Assembly: GCF_000332475.2 (NCBI RefSeq)
Contig: NZ_AOGX02000047.1
Location: 124,001 to 188,000, forward strand
Source: Leptospira yanagawae serovar Saopaulo str. Sao Paulo = ATCC 700523
Lineage (GTDB): Bacteria > Spirochaetota > Leptospiria > Leptospirales > Leptospiraceae
Direction of reading: 5' to 3'
Length of the DNA stretch: 64,000 nucleotides
Part shown: positions 32,157 to 42,100 of the stretch, one piece after another
Layout: every line of letters begins with the position of its first letter
Numbering within the stretch: the stretch's first letter is position 1
Made by a program: the position numbers and the translations under genes
The notes under the pieces: model-generated
The model's database searches: none
Told to the model about the DNA's origin: nothing
Seen by the model: only the letters and a program-made list of their open reading frames with translations

Positions 32157-33472
32157 TTCCTTGGTAGAGAGAGTGATAGTTTTTTCTCTAATGTTTCATC
32201 TGGGTCTTGTGTATTTTTTAATACGATAGAGCCTGGTAAGTAACCTTCATTTAATTCTTGTTCTGTGAGGCTTTGGGTTTCTAAAACCACTGAGAAACTT
32301 TTGATTTCCCCGGAGCCCAATTTGAATTGGTTGTTTTCCTCTCCTGAACGAATTAAAATTTCTTTGCCATGCCTTGTATCAAATGCCGAAAGTTGGAATT
32401 CTTTTTCCACTGGCGCAATATTTTGAATGCGGAGAGCGACAAAGGCCCTAATTTTATTATCTGGAATTAGGATTGGTGGCATCGATTTGTTTGATGCTGC
32501 AATCATAGACATTGGAATCCTTGTGAGAAGTTGGATCGTGGCTCCTGAAAGCACAACTGTCAGTAAAATTGCATAAATGACAGTTCTTGGCCGAATCCAT
32601 TTGATTTTATCCCCTGTTTCAATCTGTTTTAATGAAAAATACCCAATGAGAGTTTTTTTGTTTTCTTTTGCCATGATGGATGTGCAAGCATCCACACATT
32701 TCCCACATGCCACACATCCAACTTGTAAGCCGTCGCGGATGTCAATACCAGTAGGGCATACCACCACACACATATTACACGCAATACAATCTCCGATTTT
32801 TGTTTTCCCATCTCGCCTGGGTTCCCCACGTTTGAAATCGTATGTGACATTCCATGAATGTTCGTCCATAAGGAGGGTTTGGAACCTTGCATAGGGACAA
32901 GCATAACGACAGAATTGTTCACGGATAAAACCGATATCGATAAACATCGCAGCGGTAAAAAATAAGGTAAAATAAAAGTAGGTTGCTGAGAAAGCTGATA
33001 GATTTAGGTAGTCAGCTAACATTTCATAGGGGCTGACAAAGTATGCAATCCAATGGAATGATGCAATAAATGATATGACGATCCACAACAAGTATACTGT
33101 GTATTTGCCGATTATGGATGCGTCTTTTTTCCCATATTTGGAATCTAAAACAAACCGACCAATTCGATCAAATAAGTCGGTATAAATGGTTTGAGGGCAC
33201 CCCCATCCGCACCAAACACGGCCAATGACGGAGGTGAAAAAGAAAAGGGAGAGTCCCATTGTGAGAAGGAAAAACCATAAAATGAGTCCCTCTTGTGGGA
33301 TAAAAAGACCACCAAACAGGTGAAACATCCTTTTCGGGATGTCCAGTCGGATGAGAGGGCTACCGTCTGGTAACACCACCCATGGAGCAACTAGGAATAA
33401 TCCCACGAGAAAACTCATAACGATATTTCTACGTGTCCTTACTTTTCCTGATTGTGGTCTTGAAATGATCAT
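32153..33472 (-). CDS. ccoG: Membrane iron-sulfur protein CcoG/FixG (cupric reductase-like)
   Basis: 439 residues with five to six membrane segments. The conserved GWGCPQTIYTDLFDR loop, a C..C..CP motif (CRYACPYARFQ), and two ferredoxin-type clusters CIACNMCVVVCPTGID and CVACGKCVDACTSIM are present. CcoG reduces copper(II) for insertion into the oxidase. The C-terminal immunoglobulin-like periplasmic domain completes the usual length. It is two bases downstream of ccoP. Confidence 0.94.
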   Translation of the reverse strand: MIISRPQSGKVRTRRNIVMSFLVGLFLVAPWVVLPDGSPLIRLDIPKRMFHLFGGLFIPQEGLILWFFLLTMGLSLFFFTSVIGRVWCGWGCPQTIYTDLFDRIGRFVLDSKYGKKDASIIGKYTVYLLWIVISFIASFHWIAYFVSPYEMLADYLNLSAFSATYFYFTLFFTAAMFIDIGFIREQFCRYACPYARFQTLLMDEHSWNVTYDFKRGEPRRDGKTKIGDCIACNMCVVVCPTGIDIRDGLQVGCVACGKCVDACTSIMAKENKKTLIGYFSLKQIETGDKIKWIRPRTVIYAILLTVVLSGATIQLLTRIPMSMIAASNKSMPPILIPDNKIRAFVALRIQNIAPVEKEFQLSAFDTRHGKEILIRSGEENNQFKLGSGEIKSFSVVLETQSLTEQELNEGYLPGSIVLKNTQDPDETLEKKLSLSLPRK

Positions 33473-33474
33473 CT

Positions 33475-34005
33475 TTATTTTGCCTTCACGAGTGTACTGT
33501 TCTTAGTTGCAAGCCATGCCATCACTGCATATACCTTCTCAGCACCTAACCCTTCCCAAGCGGGCATCCCACCTCGGTTGAGTTTTTGCCTTTCAGGTCC
33601 AATCCCTTTCATGATGTTATGGAATACTTCTTTATCCGTATTTCCGTGAATCCACTCCTTATCAACCAAACTTGGACCAACAGCACCTTCAGCAGTGGGG
33701 CCATGGCAAGCGGAACAAATTTGTTTGTAAGTTCCTTCCCCTTCTTTGATGGCAACTGCGTCGTCGCGGTATGGATTTGATCCATCTTCTGTATTGGCGA
33801 CAATGGCTTGTTTTGCTGGGAATTGGGCTTCATGTTCTGCCACTTCCTTTTCAAAAGCAACTTCTTGTGGCCATTCTGAATACCAGTGAAAGTATACAAC
33901 ATAACCGATGGATACTATGATACTGATAAGCCACACCATTTTCCACCAAGGTGGCATGGGATTGTCGGCTTGGAAGATTCCGTCTACTTCTTTTGGTTCT
34001 TTCAT
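33475..34005 (-). CDS. ccoP: cbb3 oxidase subunit III (CcoP), single-haem form
   Basis: 176 residues: N-terminal FixP-like segment and membrane helix (MVWLISIIVSIGYVVYFHW), then one cytochrome c domain with CSACHGPTAEGAVGPSL. Typical CcoP has about 300 residues and two c-type haems; only one CxxCH exists here. A Met ligand is likely near GGMPAW. The gene follows ccoQ by five bases, with GAGGAGG as its ribosome site at the end of ccoQ. It shuttles electrons toward the CcoO haem. Confidence 0.9.
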   Translation of the reverse strand: MKEPKEVDGIFQADNPMPPWWKMVWLISIIVSIGYVVYFHWYSEWPQEVAFEKEVAEHEAQFPAKQAIVANTEDGSNPYRDDAVAIKEGEGTYKQICSACHGPTAEGAVGPSLVDKEWIHGNTDKEVFHNIMKGIGPERQKLNRGGMPAWEGLGAEKVYAVMAWLATKNSTLVKAK

Positions 34006-34010
34006 TCGTA

Positions 34011-34160
34011 TTAATCCTCCTCAAGCATTCGATACTTGGGTTTTTCCATTTCTTCTTTCGTACGTTTTTTATAAACGTAGTAGGTGATGTAGGCAATTGC
34101 GATCACAAGGACCGGCAATCGCAAACTTTTGTAAATGAGAAGAAGGTCTGCGTCATTCAT
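34011..34160 (-). CDS. ccoQ: CcoQ-like small subunit of cbb3 oxidase
   Basis: A 49-residue open frame reading MNDADLLLIYKSLRLP then a hydrophobic helix (VLVIAIAYITYYVY) and KKRTKEEMEKPKYRMLEED. It sits exactly between ccoO and ccoP, where CcoQ is expected, with four- and five-base gaps. Size and topology fit. Its last codons contain the ribosome-binding site of ccoP. Confidence 0.88.
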   Translation of the reverse strand: MNDADLLLIYKSLRLPVLVIAIAYITYYVYKKRTKEEMEKPKYRMLEED

Positions 34161-34164
34161 ACAC

Positions 34165-34860
34165 TTACTTCATTCCTTTTTGTAACTCAGCGGAGTCGCG
34201 ACCAAGTTTTTGTAAGTAAGCAACGAGTGCATCACCTTCAGTTTTGTCTTTGAGTAACGATGGTGCATTGGCCAAATCTTCATCCGTGTATGGGACCCCG
34301 ATGGATCTAAGTGCCTTCATATTCGCAACGATTTGTTCTACATCCACTTTGTGTGAGTCTTCGAATAACCAAGGATAGGCTGGCATAATTGAGTTGGGAA
34401 CACCACCAACGGTTCTTGGATTGATGAGGTGGTTTTTATGCCATTCATCAGAACGTAACATTTGAGATTCGTGTGCTAAGTCTGGACCAGTTCGTTTGGA
34501 ACCCCAAAGGAATGGATGGTCATAAACAAACTCACCACCTTTAGAATACCCAGTGCGTCCATAGGATTTGGTTGGGTCAAAACGATCCACTTCCCATTTG
34601 AAAGGACGAACCATCTGTGTGTGGCATCCAATACATCCTTCTTTTTGGTAGGTATCACGACCTGCCAGTTCCAATGCGGAATATGGTTTCACAGTGGAAA
34701 TCGGTGTGACCGTTTTTGTTAAAAAAAACGGAGGGATGAGCTCAAAAAGTCCACCGATCACAACTGCGATGGTTGTATAAATGGTAAACTTTACTCCTTT
34801 TGTGTCCCAACGGTCAGCAATTTCGGAAAACCAATCTAAGAATTTATTAAAACCAAACAT
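34165..34860 (-). CDS. ccoO: cbb3 oxidase subunit II (CcoO), monohaem cytochrome c
   Basis: 231 residues. An N-terminal membrane anchor (FTIYTTIAVVIGGLFELIPPFFL) precedes YQKEGCIGCHTQMVRPF, the haem c site, then ...LINPRTVGGVPNSIMPAYPWLF with the probable methionine ligand. It is the membrane-anchored electron entry subunit of the oxidase. It overlaps the ccoN stop by one base (TAATG). Length is normal. Confidence 0.95.
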   Translation of the reverse strand: MFGFNKFLDWFSEIADRWDTKGVKFTIYTTIAVVIGGLFELIPPFFLTKTVTPISTVKPYSALELAGRDTYQKEGCIGCHTQMVRPFKWEVDRFDPTKSYGRTGYSKGGEFVYDHPFLWGSKRTGPDLAHESQMLRSDEWHKNHLINPRTVGGVPNSIMPAYPWLFEDSHKVDVEQIVANMKALRSIGVPYTDEDLANAPSLLKDKTEGDALVAYLQKLGRDSAELQKGMK

Positions 34861-36290
34861 TATGATTTCACTCCTATACGTAAGTCTTGTTCTACAAAAC
34901 CACTGTCTTTGTTTTGAATGGTTTTGATAAAGTTATACACCATAAGGATAATCCCTGTTAAATAGAGTGTACCTCCAATCGCTCGGAATAAACGGAATGG
35001 TTTTAAGAACTCAACGATTTCGATCCAATCTTTGTAAACGAGTTCCCCGTTTTCACCTACGGCTCTCCACATAGATCCTTCTGTAATACCAGACACCCAC
35101 ATCGAGATGATATAGAGTAATATCCCAAGTGTTCCTAACCAGAAATGGACATTCGCCAACTTTTCACTATAAAGGTTTGCATTCCAAAGTCTAGGGACTA
35201 AGTAATACAAGGCAGCGGCTGACATAAATCCAACCCAACCAAGAGTACCAGAGTGAACGTGACCGATGATCCAGTCTGTGTTGTGTCCAAGAGCAGACAC
35301 TGCTCGTATGGAAAGGAGAGGTCCTTCAAACGTTGACATACCATAAAACGTTACGGCAGCTAACATCATTTTGAGGGTTGCATCTACCTTGATTTTGTCT
35401 TTTGCCTGGGTGAGTGTTAAAAATCCGTTTAACATACCACCCCAAGATGGCATCCATAACATGATGGAAAACACCATACCAGTTGTTTGTAACCACTCAG
35501 GGATTGGGGAATACAATAAGTGGTGAGGGCCTGCCCAAATATAAATAAAGATGAGAGACCAAAAGTGGATGATGGAAAGTCTATGAGAGTAAATTGGTTG
35601 TTTGATGTGTTTTGGGAGGTAGTAATACATAAGTCCCAAAAATGGAGTGGTTAAAACGAATGCAACGGCATTGTGACCATACCACCATTGGATGTTGGCA
35701 TCAAATACTCCTGCATAAACCGAGTAGGATTTTAAGAAACCAGCAGGGATCACAATGTTATTCACAATGAAGAGTAGGGGAACCGTTACGAAGGAAGCAA
35801 TGTAAAACCAAATGGCCACATACATTTGTTCTTCTTTTCGTTTGAGTACCGTCATCAGGTAGTTTGCAAAAAAGATAACATACCATACAACAATCAGTAA
35901 GTCGATCGGCCATTCTAACTCAGCATATTCTTTGGATTGGCTGTAACCAAGTGGTAAGGTAATTGCAGCTAAAACAATTGATAAGTTGTATAATGCCAAA
36001 TGCAGTTTGGAAAGAGTGTCGTTCCACATTCTTGTGCGACAAAGTCTTTGTACTGTATGATAAGCAGTGGCGAAGATCACACTTAATGCAAATCCAAAAA
36101 TGGCAGCATTTGTATGCAGAGGTCGTAATCTTCCGAAGCTCGTCCAAGGTAATTCCAAATTCAGCTGTGGATACACAAGTTGGAACGCAATGATGACACC
36201 AAATGTCATAGAAGCAACGCCCCAGACTAACGCTGAAATGATAAACCCTTTTACGATAAAATCGTCATATTGAGTTTTTTCCGTAGCCAA
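34860..36290 (-). CDS. ccoN: cbb3 oxidase catalytic subunit I (CcoN)
   Basis: 476 residues with 12 membrane helices. Family landmarks: GRLRPLHTNAAIFGFA (low-spin haem His), WYGHNAVAFVLTTPFLGLMYYYLP (CuB His), GPHHLLYSPIPEWLQ, and GHVHSGTLGWVGF (haem b3/b His pair). It reduces oxygen with high affinity. The start codon is TTG, supported by an AAGGAG seven bases upstream. It is the first gene of the nine-gene operon. Confidence 0.96.
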   Translation of the reverse strand: MATEKTQYDDFIVKGFIISALVWGVASMTFGVIIAFQLVYPQLNLELPWTSFGRLRPLHTNAAIFGFALSVIFATAYHTVQRLCRTRMWNDTLSKLHLALYNLSIVLAAITLPLGYSQSKEYAELEWPIDLLIVVWYVIFFANYLMTVLKRKEEQMYVAIWFYIASFVTVPLLFIVNNIVIPAGFLKSYSVYAGVFDANIQWWYGHNAVAFVLTTPFLGLMYYYLPKHIKQPIYSHRLSIIHFWSLIFIYIWAGPHHLLYSPIPEWLQTTGMVFSIMLWMPSWGGMLNGFLTLTQAKDKIKVDATLKMMLAAVTFYGMSTFEGPLLSIRAVSALGHNTDWIIGHVHSGTLGWVGFMSAAALYYLVPRLWNANLYSEKLANVHFWLGTLGILLYIISMWVSGITEGSMWRAVGENGELVYKDWIEIVEFLKPFRLFRAIGGTLYLTGIILMVYNFIKTIQNKDSGFVEQDLRIGVKS

Positions 36291-36322
36291 TGTTTCTCTC
36301 CTTAATCTTTATCAGTTCCATG

Positions 36323-36350
36323 TATATAGAGAACTTAATCCTTTATACAA
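36323..36350 (-). promoter_or_regulatory. Candidate promoter of the cco operon
   Basis: On the minus strand, TTGTAT (36350-36345) and TATATA (36328-36323) are 16 bases apart, placing transcription start roughly 25 bases before the TTG of ccoN. The -10 fits well (TATAAT, five of six); the -35 is weaker. Confidence 0.45.
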
Positions 36351-36393
36351 AGAAGACGAAGAAAAGAAAGAAAAAAAGGGGAGTGAGTGTGAG

Positions 36394-36423
36394 ATCCTCC
36401 CTTGATATTTGTCAAGGGAGGAT
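36394..36423. terminator. Strong 12-bp hairpin between the coiled-coil protein gene and ccoN; contains an FNR-like box
   Basis: ATCCTCCCTTGA pairs perfectly with TCAAGGGAGGAT over a six-base loop, 56 bases beyond the stop of the upstream minus-strand gene. On that strand a T run follows only after about 16 bases, so it is an imperfect terminator. Its centre, 36402-36415, reads TTGAT-ATTT-GTCAA, nine of ten bases of an FNR box, about 92 bases upstream of the proposed ccoN start. Confidence 0.5.
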
Positions 36424-36478
36424 TTGAGATTTAGAATTAATCTAAAATAATATGATGGTTGGATCCCTCTAATCTGCG

Positions 36479-37444
36479 TTAGAAGGTGACTTCATATCCT
36501 AATTGTGTACGATGTTCAAGTCCTCTGTCTCCTGCGAGAGCTGTTGGGTGGTAACCCACTCGGTCCACACTTGAAGTGAGGAAAAACTTTTCTTTTCTTG
36601 TATCATCCATACTAAGTCCTGAACCAGTTGGGTGGAAATAATAAGCGTCAAAGATATTCCAAGCATACACGAGTAAGGTGGCGATTCCAATGTATTGCAT
36701 TTCTTGGTAATGCCTTTCTACTGACTCCCTTTGGCCTTTAAAAGGTCCAAGTTGGCTTGCAACAACTGCTTCTGCAGGAGAAACTGCTGCAGATTGTGGA
36801 GTGAACGCCGCTCGGACAAGACCATTTGTTGTATAAGGATTTTCTAAATTATTATAATCTCTTTTGGCATTGAGATACATGCGATGTTTGTCATAAGTGA
36901 AAAAGAGACCTACAGCAATGATGGAAGGGTAAACGATTGCTTGTACTTTCCTTCCTTGTTTCCATTGCCCCCATCCAGGTAAAACCGCAGAACGCCACAT
37001 CGCTCCTTTTCTCGTTAGGTTTTTACGATCTGCTTCTGCGAGTTTTGCTTCTTCTTCCGCCTTTCGTTTGGCTTCCGCTTCCAATGCTGCATTGTTTTTA
37101 GCGTTTTCTTTTTCTAAACGTGCAGCTTCTTCCGCTTCTTTTTTAAGCCTAGCGGCTTCTTCTTTTTCTTTTTTGATGCGTTCTTTTTCTTCTTCTGCTT
37201 TTCGGAGTTTTTCTTCTTCGGCAGCAGTTAAGTTTTCTTTATAAACTACTTTTAAGATTTCAGTTTTATTCAGAACAATCGTTGTCCCATCTTCCTTTCG
37301 GACTTTGAGTTTGTATTGGTCTTGTTCGATGACCTTTCCTTTGATGGTGCCACCTTTTTTGAGAAGGATACTCTCCGCAGAAAGGGCAGAGGAAAGGATT
37401 ACCAAAAGTGTTGCGATTTTTAGGATTTGTTTTACAGTTAGTTT
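36479..37444 (-). CDS. Exported coiled-coil membrane protein with DUF5683-like C-terminus
   Basis: Start taken as TTG at 37444, which gives a signal peptide MKLTVKQILKIATLLVILSSALSAES; the frame opens to a TTG at 37480. Next comes a small beta domain (LLKKGGTIKGKVIEQDQYKLKVRKEDGTTIVL, SH3-like), then a long E/K/A coiled coil (about 80 residues, EEEKERIKKEKEEAAR...). Then RKGAMWRSAVLPGWGQWKQGRKVQAIVYPSIIAVGLFF, as in DUF5683 proteins with membrane helices. The function is unknown. It abuts the small membrane protein gene head to head with 14 bases between starts. Confidence 0.65.
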   Translation of the reverse strand, partial: KLTVKQILKIATLLVILSSALSAESILLKKGGTIKGKVIEQDQYKLKVRKEDGTTIVLNKTEILKVVYKENLTAAEEEKLRKAEEEKERIKKEKEEAARLKKEAEEAARLEKENAKNNAALEAEAKRKAEEEAKLAEADRKNLTRKGAMWRSAVLPGWGQWKQGRKVQAIVYPSIIAVGLFFTYDKHRMYLNAKRDYNNLENPYTTNGLVRAAFTPQSAAVSPAEAVVASQLGPFKGQRESVERHYQEMQYIGIATLLVYAWNIFDAYYFHPTGSGLSMDDTRKEKFFLTSSVDRVGYHPTALAGDRGLEHRTQLGYEVTF

Positions 37445-37458
37445 CAAGGGAGTCTCAA

Positions 37459-37644
37459 ATGTTGGAATATTATCTAACAATATTTATAGTGTTACTTGCT
37501 ACGTTCCAATTGGTCTCTCCAATGATTTTATCAATTTGGAAGTTAGGCAAGAATTTTTTTGCCAAAGACAAACTGAAACAAAGTCCACAGTTGGAAACAA
37601 ATTATCCTTGTTACGAGAAAGTTTGTTCCAAATGTGGGTCCTAG
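37459..37644 (+). CDS. Small membrane protein with C-terminal Cys motif
   Basis: 61 residues from an ATG with AAGGGAG six bases upstream: MLEYYLTIFIVLLATFQLVSPM (one helix), then a polar stretch ending in NYPCYEKVCSKCGS, a CX4CX2C cluster. It is divergent from the coiled-coil protein gene. The Cys cluster may bind metal. The small size makes it a tentative but well-initiated gene. Confidence 0.5.
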   Translation: MLEYYLTIFIVLLATFQLVSPMILSIWKLGKNFFAKDKLKQSPQLETNYPCYEKVCSKCGS

Positions 37645-37660
37645 TAGATCGATCTTAATT

Positions 37661-39103
37661 TTACGCTTCTACTTCCGATGTGAGGAATTGGTGCACTTGG
37701 TCGGCGCATTTACGTCCTTCCGAAATCGCCCAAACAATGAGGGATTGTCCTCGTCTGACGTCACCACAAGCATAGACTTTGGGAACGGTGGTCGCAAATG
37801 ATCCTGCTTTTGTTCCAAATTCGGCTTTCACATTCCCACGACCATCCAGCTCTAAACCTTCTTTTTGTAGGTCAGCAAGTAATCCCTCTTTGACAGGGTT
37901 CACAAATCCCATCGCTAAAAAGACAAGATCAGCAGGCCATTCAAATTCGGTCCCAGGAACAGGGATGAACTTTCCATTTTCTTCTTTGACTTCGGATCCA
38001 TAAATGGCGGTGACTTCACCTTTCTCATTGGCTTTAAAACCCATTGTCGAAACAGCCCATTTGCGGCTCACACCTTCTTCATGAGAAGTGGAAGTCCGTA
38101 ACATCTTTGGATACAAAGGCCAAGGAGTGGACTTGTCGCGGTCCTTTGGTGGTTCCGGGAAAAGTTCAATTTGAGTGACTGATTTGGCACCATGTCTGTT
38201 GGAAGTTCCCACACAATCAGAGCCAGTATCACCACCACCTATCACAATCACGTGTTTGTCTTTTGCGTTGATGATATCGATCGCATCACCTGCAACGTGT
38301 TTGTTGTTTTTGGTTAAAAACTCCATAGCAAAATGGATACCTTTGTGGTTACGTCCCTCTACTGGTAAGTCTCTTGGAACTTCAGAACCACAAGCGAGAA
38401 CCACTGCATCAAAGTCAGCTAAAAGTTGTTTTGCGGTGATATCAACACCTACGTTTACATTCGTTTTAAACGTAACACCTTCCGCTTCCATTTGTTTCAT
38501 GCGGCGGTCAATATGTCGTTTTTCCATTTTGAAATCAGGGATTCCATAACGGAGTAGGCCACCAATCCGATCATTTTTTTCAAAGATCGTGACTGTATGA
38601 CCTGCACGAGCTAACTGCTGTCCTGCGGCAAGTCCCGCTGGACCTGAACCAACAACAGCAACTTTTTTGCCTGATTTGGATGCGGGAGTTTGTGGGATGA
38701 CCCATCCTTCTTCCCATGCACGGTCAATGATGGTCCTTTCAATGGACTTAATGGAAACTGGTGGTTCAATGATTCCCAGGGTACAAGCTGATTCACAAGG
38801 AGCAGGGCATAACCTTCCTGTGAACTCAGGGAAGTTATTGGTTTTGGATAAATTTTCCCAAGCTTCCTTCCAACGACCCCTGTATACAAAGTCATTAAAT
38901 TCTGGAATTAAGTTATCTACAGGGCAACCTGTATCGCCATGGCAAAATGGAATCCCACAGTCCATACAACGAGCCCCTTGGTCTTTGGCAACAGCCTCAG
39001 GGAAAGGTTTTTCAAACTCTTTGTAGTTTTTGACCCTTTCCTTCGGTTCAATCTTTTGAAGGTATTCTTTTTTAAATTCTAAAAATCCTGTTGGTTTACC
39101 CAC
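37661..39103 (-). CDS. gltD: Glutamate synthase [NADPH] small subunit
   Basis: 480 residues. The N-terminal FeS-binding motif is [28 protein letters not shown]. Two dinucleotide motifs follow: [29 protein letters not shown] (FAD) and [21 protein letters not shown] (NADPH). Signature [13 protein letters not shown] lies near the end. It feeds electrons from NADPH to GltB. It overlaps gltB by eight bases. Confidence 0.96.
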   Translation of the reverse strand: MGKPTGFLEFKKEYLQKIEPKERVKNYKEFEKPFPEAVAKDQGARCMDCGIPFCHGDTGCPVDNLIPEFNDFVYRGRWKEAWENLSKTNNFPEFTGRLCPAPCESACTLGIIEPPVSIKSIERTIIDRAWEEGWVIPQTPASKSGKKVAVVGSGPAGLAAGQQLARAGHTVTIFEKNDRIGGLLRYGIPDFKMEKRHIDRRMKQMEAEGVTFKTNVNVGVDITAKQLLADFDAVVLACGSEVPRDLPVEGRNHKGIHFAMEFLTKNNKHVAGDAIDIINAKDKHVIVIGGGDTGSDCVGTSNRHGAKSVTQIELFPEPPKDRDKSTPWPLYPKMLRTSTSHEEGVSRKWAVSTMGFKANEKGEVTAIYGSEVKEENGKFIPVPGTEFEWPADLVFLAMGFVNPVKEGLLADLQKEGLELDGRGNVKAEFGTKAGSFATTVPKVYACGDVRRGQSLIVWAISEGRKCADQVHQFLTSEVEA

Positions 39104-42100
39104 GAGCTGTTACCCCCTCTTTATTTTGTTTTCCCGATCCGTTTTCAGAAGCCATTTTTTCTAGGGCTTTTTTGTAATCTCTCGGAATCACTTTGATCAT
39201 TTGTTTTACCACTTCATCCCAATTGTTTAGAACTTCTTCTGCACGTTTGGAGCCTGTGTATTTTTTATGGTCTTCAACCATCTTTTTGATTTCAGCAATT
39301 TCAGATGTGTCGGTTAACGGATCTAAGTCGACCATCTCTTTGTTGATGAGAGCCTCTTTGTTTTTCTTTGGATCCCAAAGGTAAGCAATCCCACCAGACA
39401 TCCCCGCGGCAAAGTTACGTCCGATTTCACCAAGGATGATCACTCGTCCTCCGGTCATGTATTCACAACCGTGGTCTCCCGTTCCTTCCACAATGACATG
39501 GGCTCCAGAATTTCTGACACAGAATCGTTCGCCAGCCATCCCGTTCACATAAGCATGTCCACCAGTTGCCCCGATAAAACAAGTGTTACCAATGACGATG
39601 TTTTCTTCGGCTTTGTAAGGAGCCGATTTTGGAGTTTGGAAAATGAGTTTTCCACCACATAGTCCTTTCCCAACATAATCATTTCCTTCTCCAATGAGTC
39701 GAAGTGTCATCCCTTTGGTCACAAATGCACCAAACGACTGTCCTGCGGTCCCGGTGAATTCGATGTCAATTGTATCTTCTGCGAGTCCATCCACACCATA
39801 TTTTTTCGTGACTTCGTGGCTGAGCATTGTTCCCACAGAACGGTTTAGGTTCACGATGGATGTTTGGATTTTTACAGGTTGTTTGTGGTCAATCGCCGCA
39901 AGGGATTTACGAATCAATTCGTTATCAATCTGTTCATCCAAGTGGTGGTTTTGTTCTTTTGCACGATAGAGACCTGTTGGGAAAACAGGGTTTGGTCTAT
40001 GGAGCACTTTGCTAAAATCTAAACCACGTGCCTTCCAGTGGTGGTGTGGTCGTTTGAATTTGATTTTTTCCACTTGGCCAATCATTTCTTCGAACGTTCT
40101 GAAACCAAGTTTTGCCATGATCTCACGCACTTCTTCCGCAACAAAGGTCATAAAGTTCACAACGTACTCAGGTTTTCCAGTGAACTTACTTCTTAAAAAT
40201 TCATCTTGGGTAGCAACTCCCACTGGGCAAGTATTGAGATGGCATTTCCGCATCATGATACATCCCACTGACACAAGTGCGGAAGTGGAGAATCCAAACT
40301 CTTCTGCACCGAGAAGGGCTCCTACAACCACATCTTTTCCCGTAAGGAGTTTTCCATCCACGGCTAGGTAAACACGATCCCGAAGACCATTTGCAACGAG
40401 TGTTTGGTGGGTTTCCGAAAGTCCCAGTTCCCAAGGAGTTCCCGCATGGTGGATGGAAGAAATTGGACTTGCTCCTGTTCCCCCTTCGTGCCCTGCAATG
40501 AGGATATGATCCGCATGTGCTTTTGCAACCCCTGCTGCCACTGTCCCCACACCCGATTCCGAAACGAGTTTGACGGAGATACGAGCTCTTGGATTTGAAT
40601 TTTTTAAATCGAAGATGAGCTGTTTTAAATCTTCAATCGAATAAATGTCATGGTGAGGAGGAGGGGAGATGAGAGTCACACCTGGTGTGGAGTAACGTAA
40701 CCAACCAATGTATTTGTCTACCTTGTGGCCTGGTAACTGCCCACCTTCTCCTGGTTTTGCGCCCTGTGCCATTTTGATTTGGATGTCATCAGCATTGGTG
40801 AGGTATTCCATTGTAACACCAAACCTTGCGGAAGCAACCTGTTTGATCGCCGAACGCATGCTATCTCCGTTTGGTAAGGTTTTGAAACGTACTGGATCTT
40901 CTCCACCTTCACCTGTATTGGATTTGGCACCAATGCGGTTCATGGCAATGGCAAGAGTTGTATGTGCTTCCCAAGAAATGGAACCATGGCTCATCGCTCC
41001 CGTTTGGAAACGTTTTAGGATGGATTTTACAGATTCCACTTCTTCGATTGGGATGGCTTTGGAACCATCAAAATCCAATTGGAACAAACTTCGGAGTGTA
41101 ATTGCTCTTTCATTTTGGTTGTCGATCAGAGCTGAAAACTCTTTGAAGGTTTTGTAATCGTTTTCTTGTGTTGCCTTTTGTAATTTATGAACTGTGATCG
41201 GAGTGTAAAGATGGCTATCACCATTTTTACGGTAATAATGCACTCCACCTGGTTCTAAGTTATTTGGGAAAAAAGTTGGGTCGTAAGCCGATTTGTGACG
41301 GCGAACGGTTTCTTCTTCCAACATCTCTAGAGAAAGGCCTTCAATGCGTGATTGTGTTCCTGCAAAGTAAGTGTTTACAAGTTCTGAATCAAGACCTACT
41401 GCTTCAAAGATTTGCGCACCACAATACGATTGTAATGTGGAGATCCCCATTTTTGAGAACACTTTGAAAAGTCCTTTCCCAATGGATTTGATGTATTTTT
41501 TCTTTGCTTCTTTGTAGTCAGGGACTTCCGGTAAAAGCCCTTGAAGGGATAAATCGGCAATGGTTTCAAATGCAAGGTATGGGTTGATGGCATTGGCACC
41601 ATATCCGCATAACAAAGCAAAGTGGGCAACTTCTCTTGGTTCCCCAGATTCCAAAACGATCCCGGCTTTTGTACGAAGGCCTTCTCTGATGAGGTAGTGG
41701 TGGAGTCCCGCTACCGCAAGTAGAGATGGAATCGCTGCTTTCTTTTCTCCCACACCATGATCGGTTAAGATGATGAGGTTTACTCCTTGTTCCCTGACCG
41801 CTTTGGCAGCATCGGCACAAACGCGATCGAGGGAGTTACGCATATCATGTTTTTTGGATGGATCAAATAAGATTTCAAAGGTTTTTGCTTTGAAATGGCC
41901 CTCACTGATTTGTTTGATCTTTTCAAAATCTTCATTGGTAAGGATGGGGTGTTCCAACTCCAACCTATGGGCATGTTCTGGTTCTTCCGATAGAAGGTTC
42001 CCTTCTGGTCCAATGTAAGTTGTGAGTTCCATCACAAGTTCTTCTCGGATCGGATCAATCGGAGGGTTTGTTACTTGCGCAAAGTTTTGTTTGAAATATC

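Noticed and set aside
37408..37458. Upstream extension of the small Cys-motif membrane protein
   Set aside because: It overlaps the opposing gene's signal-peptide coding region and lacks a ribosome site, while the ATG at 37459 has AAGGGAG.
40708..41157. Open frames opposite gltB
   Set aside because: All are shadows of gltB, whose functional motifs continue through the region.
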